This document shows, in pieces, positions 16,932-26,291 of a stretch of 64,000 nt of DNA; position 1 is the first letter of the stretch; every line of letters begins with the position of its first letter. The DNA lies in contig ONHN01000006.1 of assembly GCA_900317635.1 (NCBI GenBank), positions 1-64,000 on the forward strand, written 5' to 3'. The notes under the pieces were generated by a model, which made no database searches, was not told the origin of the DNA, and worked only from the letters and a program-made list of their open reading frames with translations. The translations under genes were made by a program, and so were the position numbers. The stretch is from an uncultured Prevotellaceae bacterium. Its GTDB lineage: Bacteria; Bacteroidota; Bacteroidia; Bacteroidales; Bacteroidaceae.

Positions 16932-18051
16932 ATGTACGAGCAGATTAGCGAGCATACGCTCTATTTGATGTTTTATGCAAGCGTGGCGGTGTTGAACCTG
17001 ACAGCTTGTCTCTACCTGTTGCTGCGGCGGGCCAATGCCATTGCTCCCGACGTGACGTCGCCGCTGCGCCTGCGCCGCTGGACGGCAGGCTTTCTGGGTG
17101 CTGCAGCCCTCAGTCACTTGTGGTACCTGCCTCTGCTTTATCTTACTTCTGGTGAGGACATTAAGATGCTCTATCTTGTCTGTGCGCTGTTCGATTTCCT
17201 CACGGTTTTTCCTTTGGCCATCGTCGTGTTGTTCACCATGCTGCAAGACCGTCGTCGCCCGCTGTGGCCCGTTGCCGTTATGATGGCCCCCCCTCGTTGC
17301 AGGAATGGCGGTGTGCGTAGCCCTGCGCAGCGATGCCCTTTTGCCCACGCTGTATGCCTATTATGTTTTGCTCGTTATAGGCATTATAATATATATGGTA
17401 CGGGCGACACGGCAATACGGCCGCTGGCTGCGCGACAACTACGCCGACCTTGAGCATAAAGAGGTGTGGCAGAGCCTGCTGATTTTGGCCACGATACTCC
17501 TGGGCTTCAGCTTTTATGCGTTTGAACGCCAAGGCCTCATCTACAAATACGCAGCCCAGCTGAACGTCATGGTGCTGACAGGCTTTCTCCTTTGGCGCGT
17601 GGAAACCTTAAGCGACCTTAGCCTTCTTCAGCAACAAAGCTCTGCTGCCGAACTCGACGCAATAGCGGAAAGCGAGGCAGACAAAGGCGCACATTCGCAA
17701 CCCGTCCACGACAACATCGGACACCTGCTACAGAAGTATTGCATAGATACGAAGCTCTATTTGCAGCACGACCTCACCATTACGCAACTCTCTAAGGCCA
17801 TCGGCACCAACCGCTTGTATCTTAGTCAGTATCTCTCCAGTTTAGGCGTGAACTACAATGCCTACATCAACAATCTGCGCATCAATTATTTCATCGACCT
17901 CTATCATGAAGCGGTCGCCGCCCACCGTCCCTTTACCGCCAAGGGCCTGGCTTACGAGAGTGGCTACAGGAACTATACCACCTTCAGTGCTGCTTTCAAA
18001 CAGCTAAAGGGGCAGACCGTTTCTGCGTGGATGCGCCACACAACCCCCTAA
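16932..18051 (+). pseudogene. Membrane-bound AraC-family regulator, frameshifted in a C7 tract
   Basis: Two overlapping frames encode one protein. The first (16932 to the frameshift near 17290) gives several membrane segments (YLMFYASVAVLNLTACLYLLL, FLTVFPLAIVVLFTML). The second, continuing to 18051, gives further membrane segments and a C-terminal AraC helix-turn-helix (LTITQLSKAIGTNRLYLSQY, AYESGYRNYTTFSAAFKQLKG). The joint is seven C residues at 17287-17293; with six, the reading would run APLVAGMAVCVALRS straight into the second frame. Intact, the protein would be about 370 residues, a multi-pass sensor fused to a DNA-binding domain, a type common in Bacteroidales. It may be a phase-variable gene, a true pseudogene or a sequencing error. 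Confidence 0.8.
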
Positions 18052-18149
18052 GCCGCGACCAACTTTCAGAATTAGCAAAAAGTTATTTCAAAATCGGCAA
18101 AAAACGCGCCAAAGGGCATTCCGCGTTCATTTATTTTGGGCTTTTAGCT

Positions 18150-18157
18150 TACCTTTG
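18150..18157 (+). promoter_or_regulatory. Possible -7 box for the 18184 membrane gene
   Basis: TACCTTTG fits TAnnTTTG and lies 27 bases before the ATG at 18184. A -33 element with usual spacing is not clear. Confidence 0.5.
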
Positions 18158-18183
18158 CCGACTCAAAGTAAATAACGAACGCA

Positions 18184-18741
18184 ATGATCAGATTTCGGAA
18201 GAAAACCAACATCTTCAACGTTGCTTTTACGGGCTTGTCGGCCATGTTGTCGGTAGGCATTGTGCTCTACGGTGTCGGCCATTTTGGGATAAGCGTGGCT
18301 TGGGCCGAGATAGTTCTCAACGTCTTCTACATAGCCTGCATCGTCATGATGTGGCTGTATTTCTTCAAGCGCATCGACCGCAACTGCTTCAACTATTGGA
18401 CTTCGATGTGCCTCGGCATGACTATCTTGCTGCGCGACATCATCTTTGCGCCGCCACTGATGAACATGGCCCTCAATAAAATATGCCTTGCGCTGGCGGT
18501 GTATGAGCTGCTCCTGCTCACCTTCTTCTATGCCCGCAAGAAATGGGAGACTTATCGCAAGAGCGATTTGTGGCTCATTCTCATCGTCGATGTCGTCATT
18601 GCCCTGCTCTACAACTACGACTCATTTTTGGAAAGCAAGCCCGAAAACGCTCTTTACATTATGACAGAAATCTGGATCCGACCCACCATCACCTACGGCC
18701 TCGTGGCTTGCTTCGTGACGGAAACGAAATCGAAGAAATAG
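18184..18741 (+). CDS. Integral membrane protein of unknown function
   Basis: A 185-residue protein that I do not recognise. It shows about five or six hydrophobic segments (AFTGLSAMLSVGIVLYGVG, VLNVFYIACIVMMWLYFF, ICLALAVYELLLLTFFYA, LWLILIVDVVIALLYNY, ITYGLVACFVT) and a basic N-terminus and C-terminus. There are no obvious catalytic motifs. It follows the frameshifted AraC regulator on the same strand with its own -7 box, so it need not belong to the same transcript. Confidence 0.7.
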   Translation: MIRFRKKTNIFNVAFTGLSAMLSVGIVLYGVGHFGISVAWAEIVLNVFYIACIVMMWLYFFKRIDRNCFNYWTSMCLGMTILLRDIIFAPPLMNMALNKICLALAVYELLLLTFFYARKKWETYRKSDLWLILIVDVVIALLYNYDSFLESKPENALYIMTEIWIRPTITYGLVACFVTETKSKK

Positions 18742-19036
18742 ACAATAGGGATGTTCTATAATTTAGGAAATTCGTTATATGATGGGGCTTGATGCTTGTT
18801 GGCTCTTTTGGGCATCTTTCGAATTAACTTCTTGCCACGTAGCTCGATACGCGGCTGCGAACTTAATTTAGGAACCTGCATCACGCTGACAGTGCAAACC
18901 GAGAGCAGAAGCAAGACCTCCAGGTCTTGGTTATGGCGAGGTGCAGCCTGTCATGGTAATAACAATAGCTCAAAAATCATTTGGAGCCTAATTTATAGAA
19001 CACCCCAATATCATGTTAAACAAACATTGTAGCAAG
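18742..19036. other. Intergenic region before the amidohydrolase
   Basis: About 295 bases with no gene that I can support. The only structure noticed is a short hairpin, CAAGACC-TCCA-GGTCTTG, near 18913. No clear -7 box precedes the amidohydrolase. Confidence 0.5.
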
Positions 19037-20680
19037 ATGAAACAGACACTCATTCTCGGCAACATCATCACGATGGACGAAAAGCGGCCCTTTGCCAAGG
19101 CCGCTGTAGTGAAGAACGGCCTATTTGCCTACATCGGTAGCGCAGAGGAGGCAAAGAAGCTCGCTGGCAGGGACGCTAAGGTGCTGGACTACGGCGAGAA
19201 CTTCATCTACCCCGGCTTCCTCGAGTCGCACTGCCACGGCCATCTGGCCGGCTACCGCTTCATCGGTCAGGCCAACCTCGGAAAGGCTGGCGTGATTACC
19301 GACTATGCCAAATACCGCGAAATCATCAAAGAGTTCATAGCCGCCAACCCGCAGCGCGAGTTCTACGTAGCAGCGGGATGGGTTGAAAACGAGGAATACG
19401 TCAGCAAGGCCTACCTCGACGAGATATGCCCCGACAAACCACTGCTTATGCAAACTGGCGGCGGCCACTCCATGCTGCTCAACACCAAGGCACTGCAATG
19501 GGCGGGCATCGACGCAGAATACGCCAAGAAAGCGGGCTACGACTTGGTGCACGTAGATAAGAACGGCGAGCCAGACGGCTACATCTGCGAAGGCCCCGTG
19601 TTCGAAATCGTCCCCAAGCTTCCGGCAACCGTTGAGGACATCAAGGAGTATCTGCTCGCCTGGCAGGACTTTGCCCTCAGCAGCGGTTTTACAGCCGTTG
19701 GCGACGCAGGCGTAGAAGTGGTGAACCGCAATGCGCTTCAGGCATACCACGAACTGGAGCAGGAAGGCAAACTGAAGCTGCGCACCTATGCCTATATGTA
19801 TGTCACCGACAACGTGGACAGTCCGAAGGCCGAGATAGCCCGCATTGCCGCAACACGGGCCGAGCTGAGCGGCGAGTATTTCCACATTATCGGTGCCAAG
19901 GCGTTCCTCGATGGCGTGACCGAAGCGCATACGGGCTGGCAAAACCAGGACTACCTCGACGAGCCCGGCTATCACGGTGCAGAGCGCTTCAACGACCACG
20001 AAAAGATGGTAGAACTCATCGTCGAAGCTAACAAGGAAGGTATGTCTGTCCACGTCCACTCCGAAGGCGGCGGTGCTACGCACTTTATGCTGGGCTGCAT
20101 TGAGGATGCCGAGAAGGTGACAGGCAACCTCGACCAGCGCAACGTGCTGGCCCACCTGCACTTTGTGACCGACGAGGACATACGCCGTATGGGCGCAACG
20201 AAATCGGTGGCGGCGGTTCCGCCGCTCTGGTTGGCAGCGGTGAAAGGCTTTTACGAGCAGGAAGTGAGCTACGTAGGCAAGGAACTCGCCGACCAGGCGT
20301 ACCCCGTTAAGTCTTTCTTCGATGCAGGTGCCACCGTCGTCTTCCACTCCGACTACCCCGTTTCGCCCATGATGAACGTGAAGTACAGCTTCTACACCGC
20401 CGAGAAGCGCACGTATCCCAAGGAAGTGTTCGGCGATGCAACGTCGCCCCGTGGCCTTAAAGAGGTTATCACCCGCGAGCAGTCGCTGCGCGCTATGACC
20501 ATCAACGTGGCCCGTCAGTTCCACCAGGAGCACCGCTTAGGCTCAATTGAGTTCGGCAAAATTGCCAACATGACGGTGTTTGACTGCGACTTCCTACACG
20601 ACGACATCGAAAAGGTAGCACAAGCCAACATCGTAGCGACCATTGTTGACGGCGAAGAAGTCTATAATAGTAAACAATAA
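19037..20680 (+). CDS. Metal-dependent amidohydrolase, YtcJ-like
   Basis: A 547-residue protein of the YtcJ-type amidohydrolase group (urease/dihydroorotase superfamily). The N-terminal beta domain starts LILGNIITMDEKRPFAKAAVV, then the metal motif ESHCHGHLAG (His-x-His) near 60, a central VHVHSEGGGATH, VLAHLHFV and a late HSDYPVSPMMN holding the Asp ligand. The end, GSIEFGKIANMTVFDCD, is the standard closing strand. The family hydrolyses amide or related C-N bonds in small molecules; the substrate is unknown. The ATG at 19037 is chosen over ATG 19013 because the family begins directly with the LILGN strand. No signal peptide, so cytosolic. A T-run terminator follows. Confidence 0.85.
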   Translation: MKQTLILGNIITMDEKRPFAKAAVVKNGLFAYIGSAEEAKKLAGRDAKVLDYGENFIYPGFLESHCHGHLAGYRFIGQANLGKAGVITDYAKYREIIKEFIAANPQREFYVAAGWVENEEYVSKAYLDEICPDKPLLMQTGGGHSMLLNTKALQWAGIDAEYAKKAGYDLVHVDKNGEPDGYICEGPVFEIVPKLPATVEDIKEYLLAWQDFALSSGFTAVGDAGVEVVNRNALQAYHELEQEGKLKLRTYAYMYVTDNVDSPKAEIARIAATRAELSGEYFHIIGAKAFLDGVTEAHTGWQNQDYLDEPGYHGAERFNDHEKMVELIVEANKEGMSVHVHSEGGGATHFMLGCIEDAEKVTGNLDQRNVLAHLHFVTDEDIRRMGATKSVAAVPPLWLAAVKGFYEQEVSYVGKELADQAYPVKSFFDAGATVVFHSDYPVSPMMNVKYSFYTAEKRTYPKEVFGDATSPRGLKEVITREQSLRAMTINVARQFHQEHRLGSIEFGKIANMTVFDCDFLHDDIEKVAQANIVATIVDGEEVYNSKQ

Positions 20681-20700
20681 AATGCCCCGCATCTTTTCTT

Positions 20701-20742
20701 CCTCCCCCCTCGCCCCCTGCGGACGTGGGGGGAGGTTTTTTT
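20701..20742 (+). terminator. Intrinsic terminator after the amidohydrolase
   Basis: CCTCCCCCC pairs with GGGGGGAGG and is followed by seven T residues, 20 bases after the stop codon. It belongs by composition to the family E hairpins and shows that at least some of them can end transcription. Confidence 0.75.
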
Positions 20743-20782
20743 ACAATTACGGGCCACCTTTCCTAAGAAGCCATCAGCGGGT

Positions 20783-20813
20783 TTTGCGCTTCGCAAGGTT
20801 TTTGCTATCTTTG
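20783..20813 (+). promoter_or_regulatory. Promoter of gltX
   Basis: TTTG at 20783-20786, exactly 19 bases, then TATCTTTG at 20806-20813, the textbook Bacteroidota arrangement. The gltX ATG follows 30 bases later. Confidence 0.8.
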
Positions 20814-20842
20814 CGCGAAATAAAAAAACAACCTTTGCAGAA

Positions 20843-22372
20843 ATGAATCAAGAAAGACCTGTGCGCGTACGTTTCGCGCCCAGCCCCACGGGGCCGTTGC
20901 ATATTGGCGGTGTGCGCACCGCACTCTACAACTATCTCTTTGCCCGGCAGCATGGAGGCCAACTCGTCTTCCGCATTGAAGACACCGACAGTGCGCGCTT
21001 CGTGCCAGGCGCAGAGCAGTACATCATCGAGAGCTTCCGCTGGTTGGGCATCAAGTTTGACGAAGGCGTGAGCTTTGGGGGCGAACACGGTCCCTACCGA
21101 CAGAGCGAGCGCCGCGATATCTACAAGAAATACGTGCAGCAACTGCTTGATGCAGGCAAAGCCTACATCGCATTTGACACGCCCGAAGAGCTGGCCGCTA
21201 AGCGCGAAGAAATCAAAAACTTCCAGTACGATGCCACCACGCGCGGCCTGATGCGCAATGCCCTGACGCTGCCCGCCGAAGAGGTGGAACGCCTCGTCAG
21301 AAGTGGCGAAAACTACGTGGTTCGTTTCAAGATAGAGCCAGGCGAGGACGTCGTCGTGAACGACATCATTCGCGGCGAGGTGCACATCAACAGCAGTGTA
21401 CTCGACGACAAAGTGCTCTACAAGAGTGCCGACGAACTTCCCACGTACCACCTTGCCAACATCGTGGACGACCACCTCATGGAGATAAGCCACGTCATTC
21501 GTGGCGAAGAGTGGTTGCCCAGTGCCCCGCTGCACGTCTTGCTCTATCGCGCCTTTGGTTGGGAGGACACCATGCCGCAGTTTGCCCATCTCCCCCTGCT
21601 GCTGAAGCCCGACGGCAAGGGCAAGCTCTCCAAGCGCGACGGCGACCGCCTCGGTTTCCCCGTGTTCCCGCTTGAATGGCACGACCCGCAGACGGGCGAC
21701 GTTTCGCGTGGCTATCGCGAAGACGGCTATCTGCCCGAAGCTGTCGTCAACTTCCTGGCCCTCTTAGGCTGGAACCCCGGCACGGAGCAGGAGCTGCTCA
21801 CGATGGACGAACTCATAGCACAGTTCGACCTGCATAAGTGCAGCAAGAGTGGTGCTAAGTTTGACTACGTGAAGGCAGCCTGGTTCAACCACGAATACAT
21901 CCTCTCCACGCCCGACGAGCAACTCGTGCCCGCCTTCGACGCCATTCTGCGCCGCGAAGGCATTGAGGCCCAGCCCGCCCGCGTGCAGGAGGTGGTGCGC
22001 ATGATGAAGAGCCGCGTCAACTTCATCCACGAGCTTTGGCCCCTTTGCCGCTTCTTCTTCGTGGCTCCTACCGAGTACGACGAAAAGACCGTGCGCAAAC
22101 GTTGGAAAGAATACAGCCCGCAGCAGATGCAAGAGCTATGCACCGTGCTCGAAGCTCTGCCCGACTTCGAACAGCAAACGCAGGAAGAAGCCGTCAACGC
22201 ATGGATTGCCAAGAACGACTACAAAATGGGCGACGTGATGAACGCCTGGCGCCTGACGCTCGTTGGCGAGGGCAAGGGTCCTCACATGTACGAAATCTCC
22301 TACTTCCTCGGACGTGAAGAGACCTTGCAGCGAATGAGGAGAGCGATAAAGACATTAAACATTAAACAATAA
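20843..22372 (+). CDS. gltX: Glutamate--tRNA ligase
   Basis: A 509-residue class I aminoacyl-tRNA synthetase that charges tRNA-Glu. The first ATP motif is in [21 protein letters not shown] at about 8-28 and the second is [14 protein letters not shown] near 263, both with the spacing of GltX. The C-terminal anticodon-binding domain is complete to the end ([20 protein letters not shown]). No sign of truncation. The KDO transferase gene follows 106 bases later on the same strand, separated by a short A/T-rich array. Confidence 0.95.
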   Translation: MNQERPVRVRFAPSPTGPLHIGGVRTALYNYLFARQHGGQLVFRIEDTDSARFVPGAEQYIIESFRWLGIKFDEGVSFGGEHGPYRQSERRDIYKKYVQQLLDAGKAYIAFDTPEELAAKREEIKNFQYDATTRGLMRNALTLPAEEVERLVRSGENYVVRFKIEPGEDVVVNDIIRGEVHINSSVLDDKVLYKSADELPTYHLANIVDDHLMEISHVIRGEEWLPSAPLHVLLYRAFGWEDTMPQFAHLPLLLKPDGKGKLSKRDGDRLGFPVFPLEWHDPQTGDVSRGYREDGYLPEAVVNFLALLGWNPGTEQELLTMDELIAQFDLHKCSKSGAKFDYVKAAWFNHEYILSTPDEQLVPAFDAILRREGIEAQPARVQEVVRMMKSRVNFIHELWPLCRFFFVAPTEYDEKTVRKRWKEYSPQQMQELCTVLEALPDFEQQTQEEAVNAWIAKNDYKMGDVMNAWRLTLVGEGKGPHMYEISYFLGREETLQRMRRAIKTLNIKQ

Positions 22373-22395
22373 ACAATAAACATTAAACATTAAAC
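22346..22395. repeat. A/T-rich short tandem array (ACATTAA-type)
   Basis: The sequence iterates units such as AAACATTAAACAATAAACA, overlapping the last codons of gltX and running beyond its stop. Similar arrays in the opposite orientation lie at 32061-32080 and 32298-32336. Confidence 0.6.
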
Positions 22396-22432
22396 GTTAG
22401 GCAAGCCACTCACTTCCTCATCGTTGCGTATA

Positions 22433-22449
22433 TTGCGTTGTCAACGCAA
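22433..22449. promoter_or_regulatory. Perfect palindrome upstream of waaA
   Basis: TTGCGTTG and CAACGCAA flank a single T, 30 bases before the waaA start. It resembles the GTTGCG/CGCAAC inverted repeat at 4054-4082. A regulator site or a leader hairpin is possible. Confidence 0.4.
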
Positions 22450-22478
22450 CACACGATAGCCGCCAAAACCTCACACCC

Positions 22479-23708
22479 ATGTACCGCCTCATCACCGCCA
22501 CCTACTTCCTCTGTCTTCGTCTTGCAGCACTCTTTGGCCATAAAAAGGCGCGGCTGATGGTGCGCGGCAGCGAGGAGGCGTGGGCGAAGATTGCTGCCGC
22601 TTTTACTGCCGACGACCAGCCCGTATGGTTTCATGCGGCCTCGTTGGGCGAGTTTGAGCAAGGGCGTCCCCTAATGGAGCGCCTGCGCCGCGAACAGCCT
22701 ACGAGGAAAATCCTGCTGACTTTCTTTTCGCCCTCTGGTTACGAGGTGATGAAAGACTACGATATGGCCGACTGCGTATGCTACCTACCATTCGATGCCC
22801 CTCGCAGGTCGCGGCGGTTTGTAGAGGCAGTGCGCCCCGCAGCGGCCTTCTTCATCAAGTACGAGTTTTGGGCCTACTACCTGCAAGCGTTGCACAAGCA
22901 GGGCGTACCCACCTACAGCGTGAGCAGTATCTTCCGTAAAGACCAAATCTTTTTCCGCCCTTGGGGACACAGCTATCGGCGGGCACTGCGCAGCATCACG
23001 CACTTCTTCGTGCAAAACGAGGAGAGCTGCCAACTGCTGGGCAGCATAGGCATCACGGCCTGCAGCGTTGCGGGCGACACGCGCTTTGCCCGCGTAGTGC
23101 AGATACGCAACGAGGCCGAACCCTTGCCCATTGCAGAGCAGTTTGCAGCCGGCCACGACGTGCTGGTATGTGGTAGCACATGGCCACCCGATGAAGCATT
23201 GCTATCCTCCTTTGCAGCATCTCACCGTGATGTGCGCCTCATCGTGGCCCCCCACGTGGTGAGCGAGGAACATATCGAGCAGATCGTCGGGCGCTTTGAA
23301 GGTCGCACCTGCGTTCGCTACACGAAGACATCAGCCGAAGCGGCGGCGCAGGCCGACGTGCTCATCATTGACTGCTACCGCCTGCTGTCGCGCCTCTATC
23401 GCTACGCCACGGTGTGCTACCTTGGTGGCGGTTTTGGCGTAAGCATCCACAACGTGCCCGAAGCAGCCGTCTATGCGCGCCCCGTACTATTCGGTCCCAA
23501 CAACAAGAAGTTCCTTGAGGCACAAGAGCTCATGCGCCGCAAAGCCTGCTTTGAGGTGAATAATCAAGAGGAACTGAACGCAACGCTTGAACACCTACTC
23601 ACCGACCGCACCGCTCTCCACAAAGCAGGTCAGGCGGCTGGAGCCTACATCGAAGAAGGTGCCCGCGCCGCCGATGCGATTTATGAGGCGACGATGAAAG
23701 AGGAGTGA
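22479..23708 (+). CDS. waaA: 3-deoxy-D-manno-octulosonic acid (KDO) transferase
   Basis: A 409-residue glycosyltransferase that adds KDO to lipid A precursor at the inner membrane. An N-terminal hydrophobic anchor (YRLITATYFLCLRLAALFG) precedes the family motif WFHAASLGEFEQGRPL near 50, FFIKYEFWAYYL, FVQNEESCQLLGSIG and GDTRFARV, and the GT-B C-terminal half has CYLGGGFGVSIHNVPEAAVYARPVLFGPN. All parts are present at normal length, so lipid A core synthesis is expected to work. Confidence 0.93.
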   Translation: MYRLITATYFLCLRLAALFGHKKARLMVRGSEEAWAKIAAAFTADDQPVWFHAASLGEFEQGRPLMERLRREQPTRKILLTFFSPSGYEVMKDYDMADCVCYLPFDAPRRSRRFVEAVRPAAAFFIKYEFWAYYLQALHKQGVPTYSVSSIFRKDQIFFRPWGHSYRRALRSITHFFVQNEESCQLLGSIGITACSVAGDTRFARVVQIRNEAEPLPIAEQFAAGHDVLVCGSTWPPDEALLSSFAASHRDVRLIVAPHVVSEEHIEQIVGRFEGRTCVRYTKTSAEAAAQADVLIIDCYRLLSRLYRYATVCYLGGGFGVSIHNVPEAAVYARPVLFGPNNKKFLEAQELMRRKACFEVNNQEELNATLEHLLTDRTALHKAGQAAGAYIEEGARAADAIYEATMKEE

Positions 23709-23720
23709 CGAGTGACAAGC

Positions 23721-23773
23721 CAAGCCCCTCTCTCCCCCGTCCCCTCCCTCCCTTTAGGGTCGGGGTGGGGCCT
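23721..23773. repeat. G/C-rich hairpin (family E) after waaA
   Basis: A C-rich run (CCCCTCTCTCCCCCGTCCCC) is followed by CCTTTAGGG and a G-rich run (GGGTCGGGGTGGGGC), so the two halves can pair. It is located 13 bases after the waaA stop and 18 before the next gene. Confidence 0.5.
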
Positions 23774-23790
23774 ATAAAACATCATAAGCT

Positions 23791-24465
23791 ATGCAAGTAA
23801 CAACAGAACTTATCAAGAAGAAATTCATCAAGTTCAACAACCTGATGTTTCAAGGCAAGTTGCCCTTGCTGCCCATTCAGCTAACCACTTCGCGCTCATA
23901 CTTAGGCCGACTAAGGATGAAGAAGCAAAGGACATTGATAGGCAGGTCAGCGTGCTACGAATACGTGCTGCAAATCAACACGAAGTTTGAACTGTCCGAC
24001 AAGAAGCTTGAAGATGTTATCATCCACGAGATGATACATTATTGTATACACTACTTCAAAATCCGCGACACGTCAGCGCACGGCAAAGTGTTTAAGCACA
24101 TAATGAACGAAATCAATACGCACTTTGGCCGACACATCACCGTGAGTAACAGCGAAAAGCTCGAACTAAACGAAGACCGTTCGCATTTTGCCGTCAACTA
24201 CGTCCTCGTAGCCACCTTGCCGAGTGGGGAACGTGCTATCTGCGTCAGTGCGCATACGCGCATTTTCTTTATCGATGACAACATCGATAAGTTCTACAAA
24301 ACCACGTCGCGAACGTGGTATGGCTCAATTGAGCCCTACTTCACCCGCTTTCCGCGTAGCCGCACGCCACGTCTTTACAAGGTGGACGAAGAAGAACTCA
24401 GCAAAGCCTTAGAAACCGCCACAGAGCTTGAACGCAAAGGCGATTGGATACGGCCTAAAAAATAA
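23791..24465 (+). CDS. SprT-like zinc metallopeptidase-domain protein
   Basis: A 224-residue protein with a SprT-like domain in its first half. The zinc motif HEMIHY lies near residue 79 (LEDVIIHEMIHYCIHYF), followed by SAHGKVFKHIMNEIN, with a further His as expected third ligand. The C-terminal half (VLVATLPSGERAICVSA, TWYGSIEPYFTRFPRS) is the Bacteroidales extension of this family. Related SprT/Spartan proteases cut DNA-protein crosslinks in eukaryotes; the bacterial role is not settled. No signal peptide, so cytosolic. Confidence 0.8.
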   Translation: MQVTTELIKKKFIKFNNLMFQGKLPLLPIQLTTSRSYLGRLRMKKQRTLIGRSACYEYVLQINTKFELSDKKLEDVIIHEMIHYCIHYFKIRDTSAHGKVFKHIMNEINTHFGRHITVSNSEKLELNEDRSHFAVNYVLVATLPSGERAICVSAHTRIFFIDDNIDKFYKTTSRTWYGSIEPYFTRFPRSRTPRLYKVDEEELSKALETATELERKGDWIRPKK

Positions 24466-24480
24466 GGAAAAGTATGTCAG

Positions 24481-25418
24481 CTATATGCGAAGCAGTTTGC
24501 GCAGCGAGTAAGACGCTGCCACGCAGATGACAACACCCACGAGAAAGTGGTGCAACGGGATGTTGCCGTATATAGGTTGCAGGAACTTCTGCACTTTGTG
24601 GTGCGTCAGATAGATGTCGTAGCTACAGCCGCCCACCCAAACCGGCAGACTAAAATCAATCTGGCGCCACGCACATAGTGCCACAAGCATCGTTACAAGA
24701 TACCAATTGCCCAATGCATGGGCATAGAGGTTGCCCCAAGCAACGTAGCAAGCACCTAATATCGCTGTGATGCCTACAAGCCAAAGTACGAGCTTATAGG
24801 AATGGCAAACGGCATAGACCTTCTCGTTGAACTCCACCAAGACGACACCCAGCGCGAAGAAGGGAACCGATATGGCACAATAACCCGCAAAGAGATGGTA
24901 AACAAGGTAATAAGCAACAGCGGTACCTACTATCAGCGCGAGCAGGCGCAACACGGGGGATATGCGCAAACGCACCGTGCTATAGGCATAGAAGAACAGA
25001 TAAAGCAAGAGGATGGCCTTGACAAACCACAGAATGCCATCGCTAAACGTCCAAAAGACCGAATACAAATATTCTGGCAAGTGCGCCACCCCATCACCAG
25101 CTGGCCAAACAACAATACCCCATACGGCCGTGACGAAAACAACCGGCAAATACACGCGCACCAAGCGCCGCTTGACAAATTCAAGAAACGACAAATGCTT
25201 GCGCCTGTCGCTCATCATCAGTCCATACCCCGAGAGAAAGAAAAACAGAGCGACACCCACAGAACCTCCGTGCGTGGCAAAGAAGCGGTAGATTGGTTTT
25301 CAGCATACTCTAACGCGTCAGCCGAAAAGTGGCACATAGCCACTGCCGTGGCTGCAAGAAACTTGACGCTGTCGGTCAGACCGCGTGAGAGAACAATTTG
25401 TTGACTTTCCTGAGGCAT
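24481..25418 (-). pseudogene. Acyltransferase 3 family membrane protein, frameshifted in an A tract
   Basis: Two minus-strand frames make one protein. The start (MPQESQQIVLSRGLTDSVKFLAATAV, then MCHFSADALEYAE) lies in the frame of 25418 and the rest (FFATHGGSVGVALFFFLSGYGLMM and about eight membrane segments to ICVAASYSLRKLLRI) in the frame ending at 24481. The break is at the four A residues (plus-strand TTTT 25297-25300): with a fifth A the reading becomes YAEKPIYRFFATHGG without interruption. Intact it would be about 312 residues, an O-acyltransferase that modifies surface sugars. The expected active-site region near SADALEY is in the first part. A sequencing error cannot be excluded. Confidence 0.8.
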
Positions 25419-25440
25419 CCTTTGCGCTTTTATAGTGGCG

Positions 25441-25448
25441 CAAAAGTA
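25441..25448 (-). promoter_or_regulatory. Possible -7 box for the acyltransferase
   Basis: CAAAAGTA reads TACTTTTG on the minus strand and matches TAnnTTTG, 23 bases upstream of the start at 25418. No well-placed -33 box is seen. Confidence 0.5.
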
Positions 25449-25576
25449 CTAAGAAGTCAAAGATTTACCTCCCCCTAAAAGTTAAAGTTGGTTAACGGCA
25501 CACAATTACGTTTGTAATGTCGCAGCAGGCGAAAAATTCTTACAACACTAAGTAGCCTTTTTCCTAAAAATCTCGC

Positions 25577-25584
25577 TATCTTTG
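25577..25584 (+). promoter_or_regulatory. Probable -7 box for the HD-domain gene and dnaG
   Basis: TATCTTTG matches the -7 consensus 25 bases before the ATG at 25609. No convincing -33 box is present at a 19-base spacing. Confidence 0.55.
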
Positions 25585-25608
25585 CGCAAACAAAACCCGC
25601 AAGACATC

Positions 25609-26247
25609 ATGACCGAAGAGCAGATACAGAAAAACAAGGAAGAGTTCATTGCGCTTTGCCGCGAACACATCCAGCGCGACGGGTTGGATGATCTGTTGGC
25701 TTACCTTGAAAAGACCGACTTCTATACGGCTCCCAGTTCCACGGCTTTTCACTTGAACGAAGATGGTGGCTTGTGCCGCCACAGCATCAACGTATTTCTG
25801 ACGGCGCGCACCTTGTTGGAACAATACGTTGCTCCAGCAAAAGCCGAAGGACGACTGAACTCCGACAAGGAGATTTCGCTTGAAAGCGTAGCCGTCTGCA
25901 CCCTCTTCCACGACCTTTGCAAGGTCAACCTCTACAAGAAGGTAGATAAGTTTAAGAAAGACGAAAACGGGCGCTGGGTTACCTATCCTGGCTACGAAGT
26001 GGAGGACAAGTTCCCCTTCGGCCACGGCGAGAAGAGTTGCTTTGCCATTATGCACTACATGAAGATGCTGCCCGACGAGATGCTGGCCGTGCGCTGGCAC
26101 ATGGGCATGTTCGACTTAGCCCCACAGGGTAGCGCACAGAGTTACGCTTTCAAGGCTGCGCTGGAAAAAAGTCCGCTTGTGGCCCTCGTCCATTCTGCCG
26201 ACTTCCTATCAAGCAATTTGCTGGAGAAGACGAAGAAGTATAAGTAG
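25609..26247 (+). CDS. HD-domain phosphohydrolase-like protein
   Basis: A 212-residue cytosolic protein. HD-type metal residues are visible: a first His in GGLCRHSINVFLTAR near 61, the His-Asp pair in CTLFHDLCKVNLYKK near 103, and later His residues in FGHGEKSCF and VRWHMGMFD. Such domains usually cleave phosphate esters of nucleotides or RNA; the substrate is unknown here. The start is the ATG at 25609; a TTG 27 bases earlier lies inside the promoter box. It ends 44 bases before dnaG and probably shares a transcript with it. Confidence 0.75.
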   Translation: MTEEQIQKNKEEFIALCREHIQRDGLDDLLAYLEKTDFYTAPSSTAFHLNEDGGLCRHSINVFLTARTLLEQYVAPAKAEGRLNSDKEISLESVAVCTLFHDLCKVNLYKKVDKFKKDENGRWVTYPGYEVEDKFPFGHGEKSCFAIMHYMKMLPDEMLAVRWHMGMFDLAPQGSAQSYAFKAALEKSPLVALVHSADFLSSNLLEKTKKYK

Positions 26248-26291
26248 GAAAGGCTTAGGCCTGAGCCATCCCATCATAAATCCCCAAATGC

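Noticed and set aside
19121..20533. A 470-codon minus-strand open frame
   Set aside because: It lies wholly opposite the well-supported amidohydrolase gene and has no recognisable motifs; GC-rich codon use creates such shadows.
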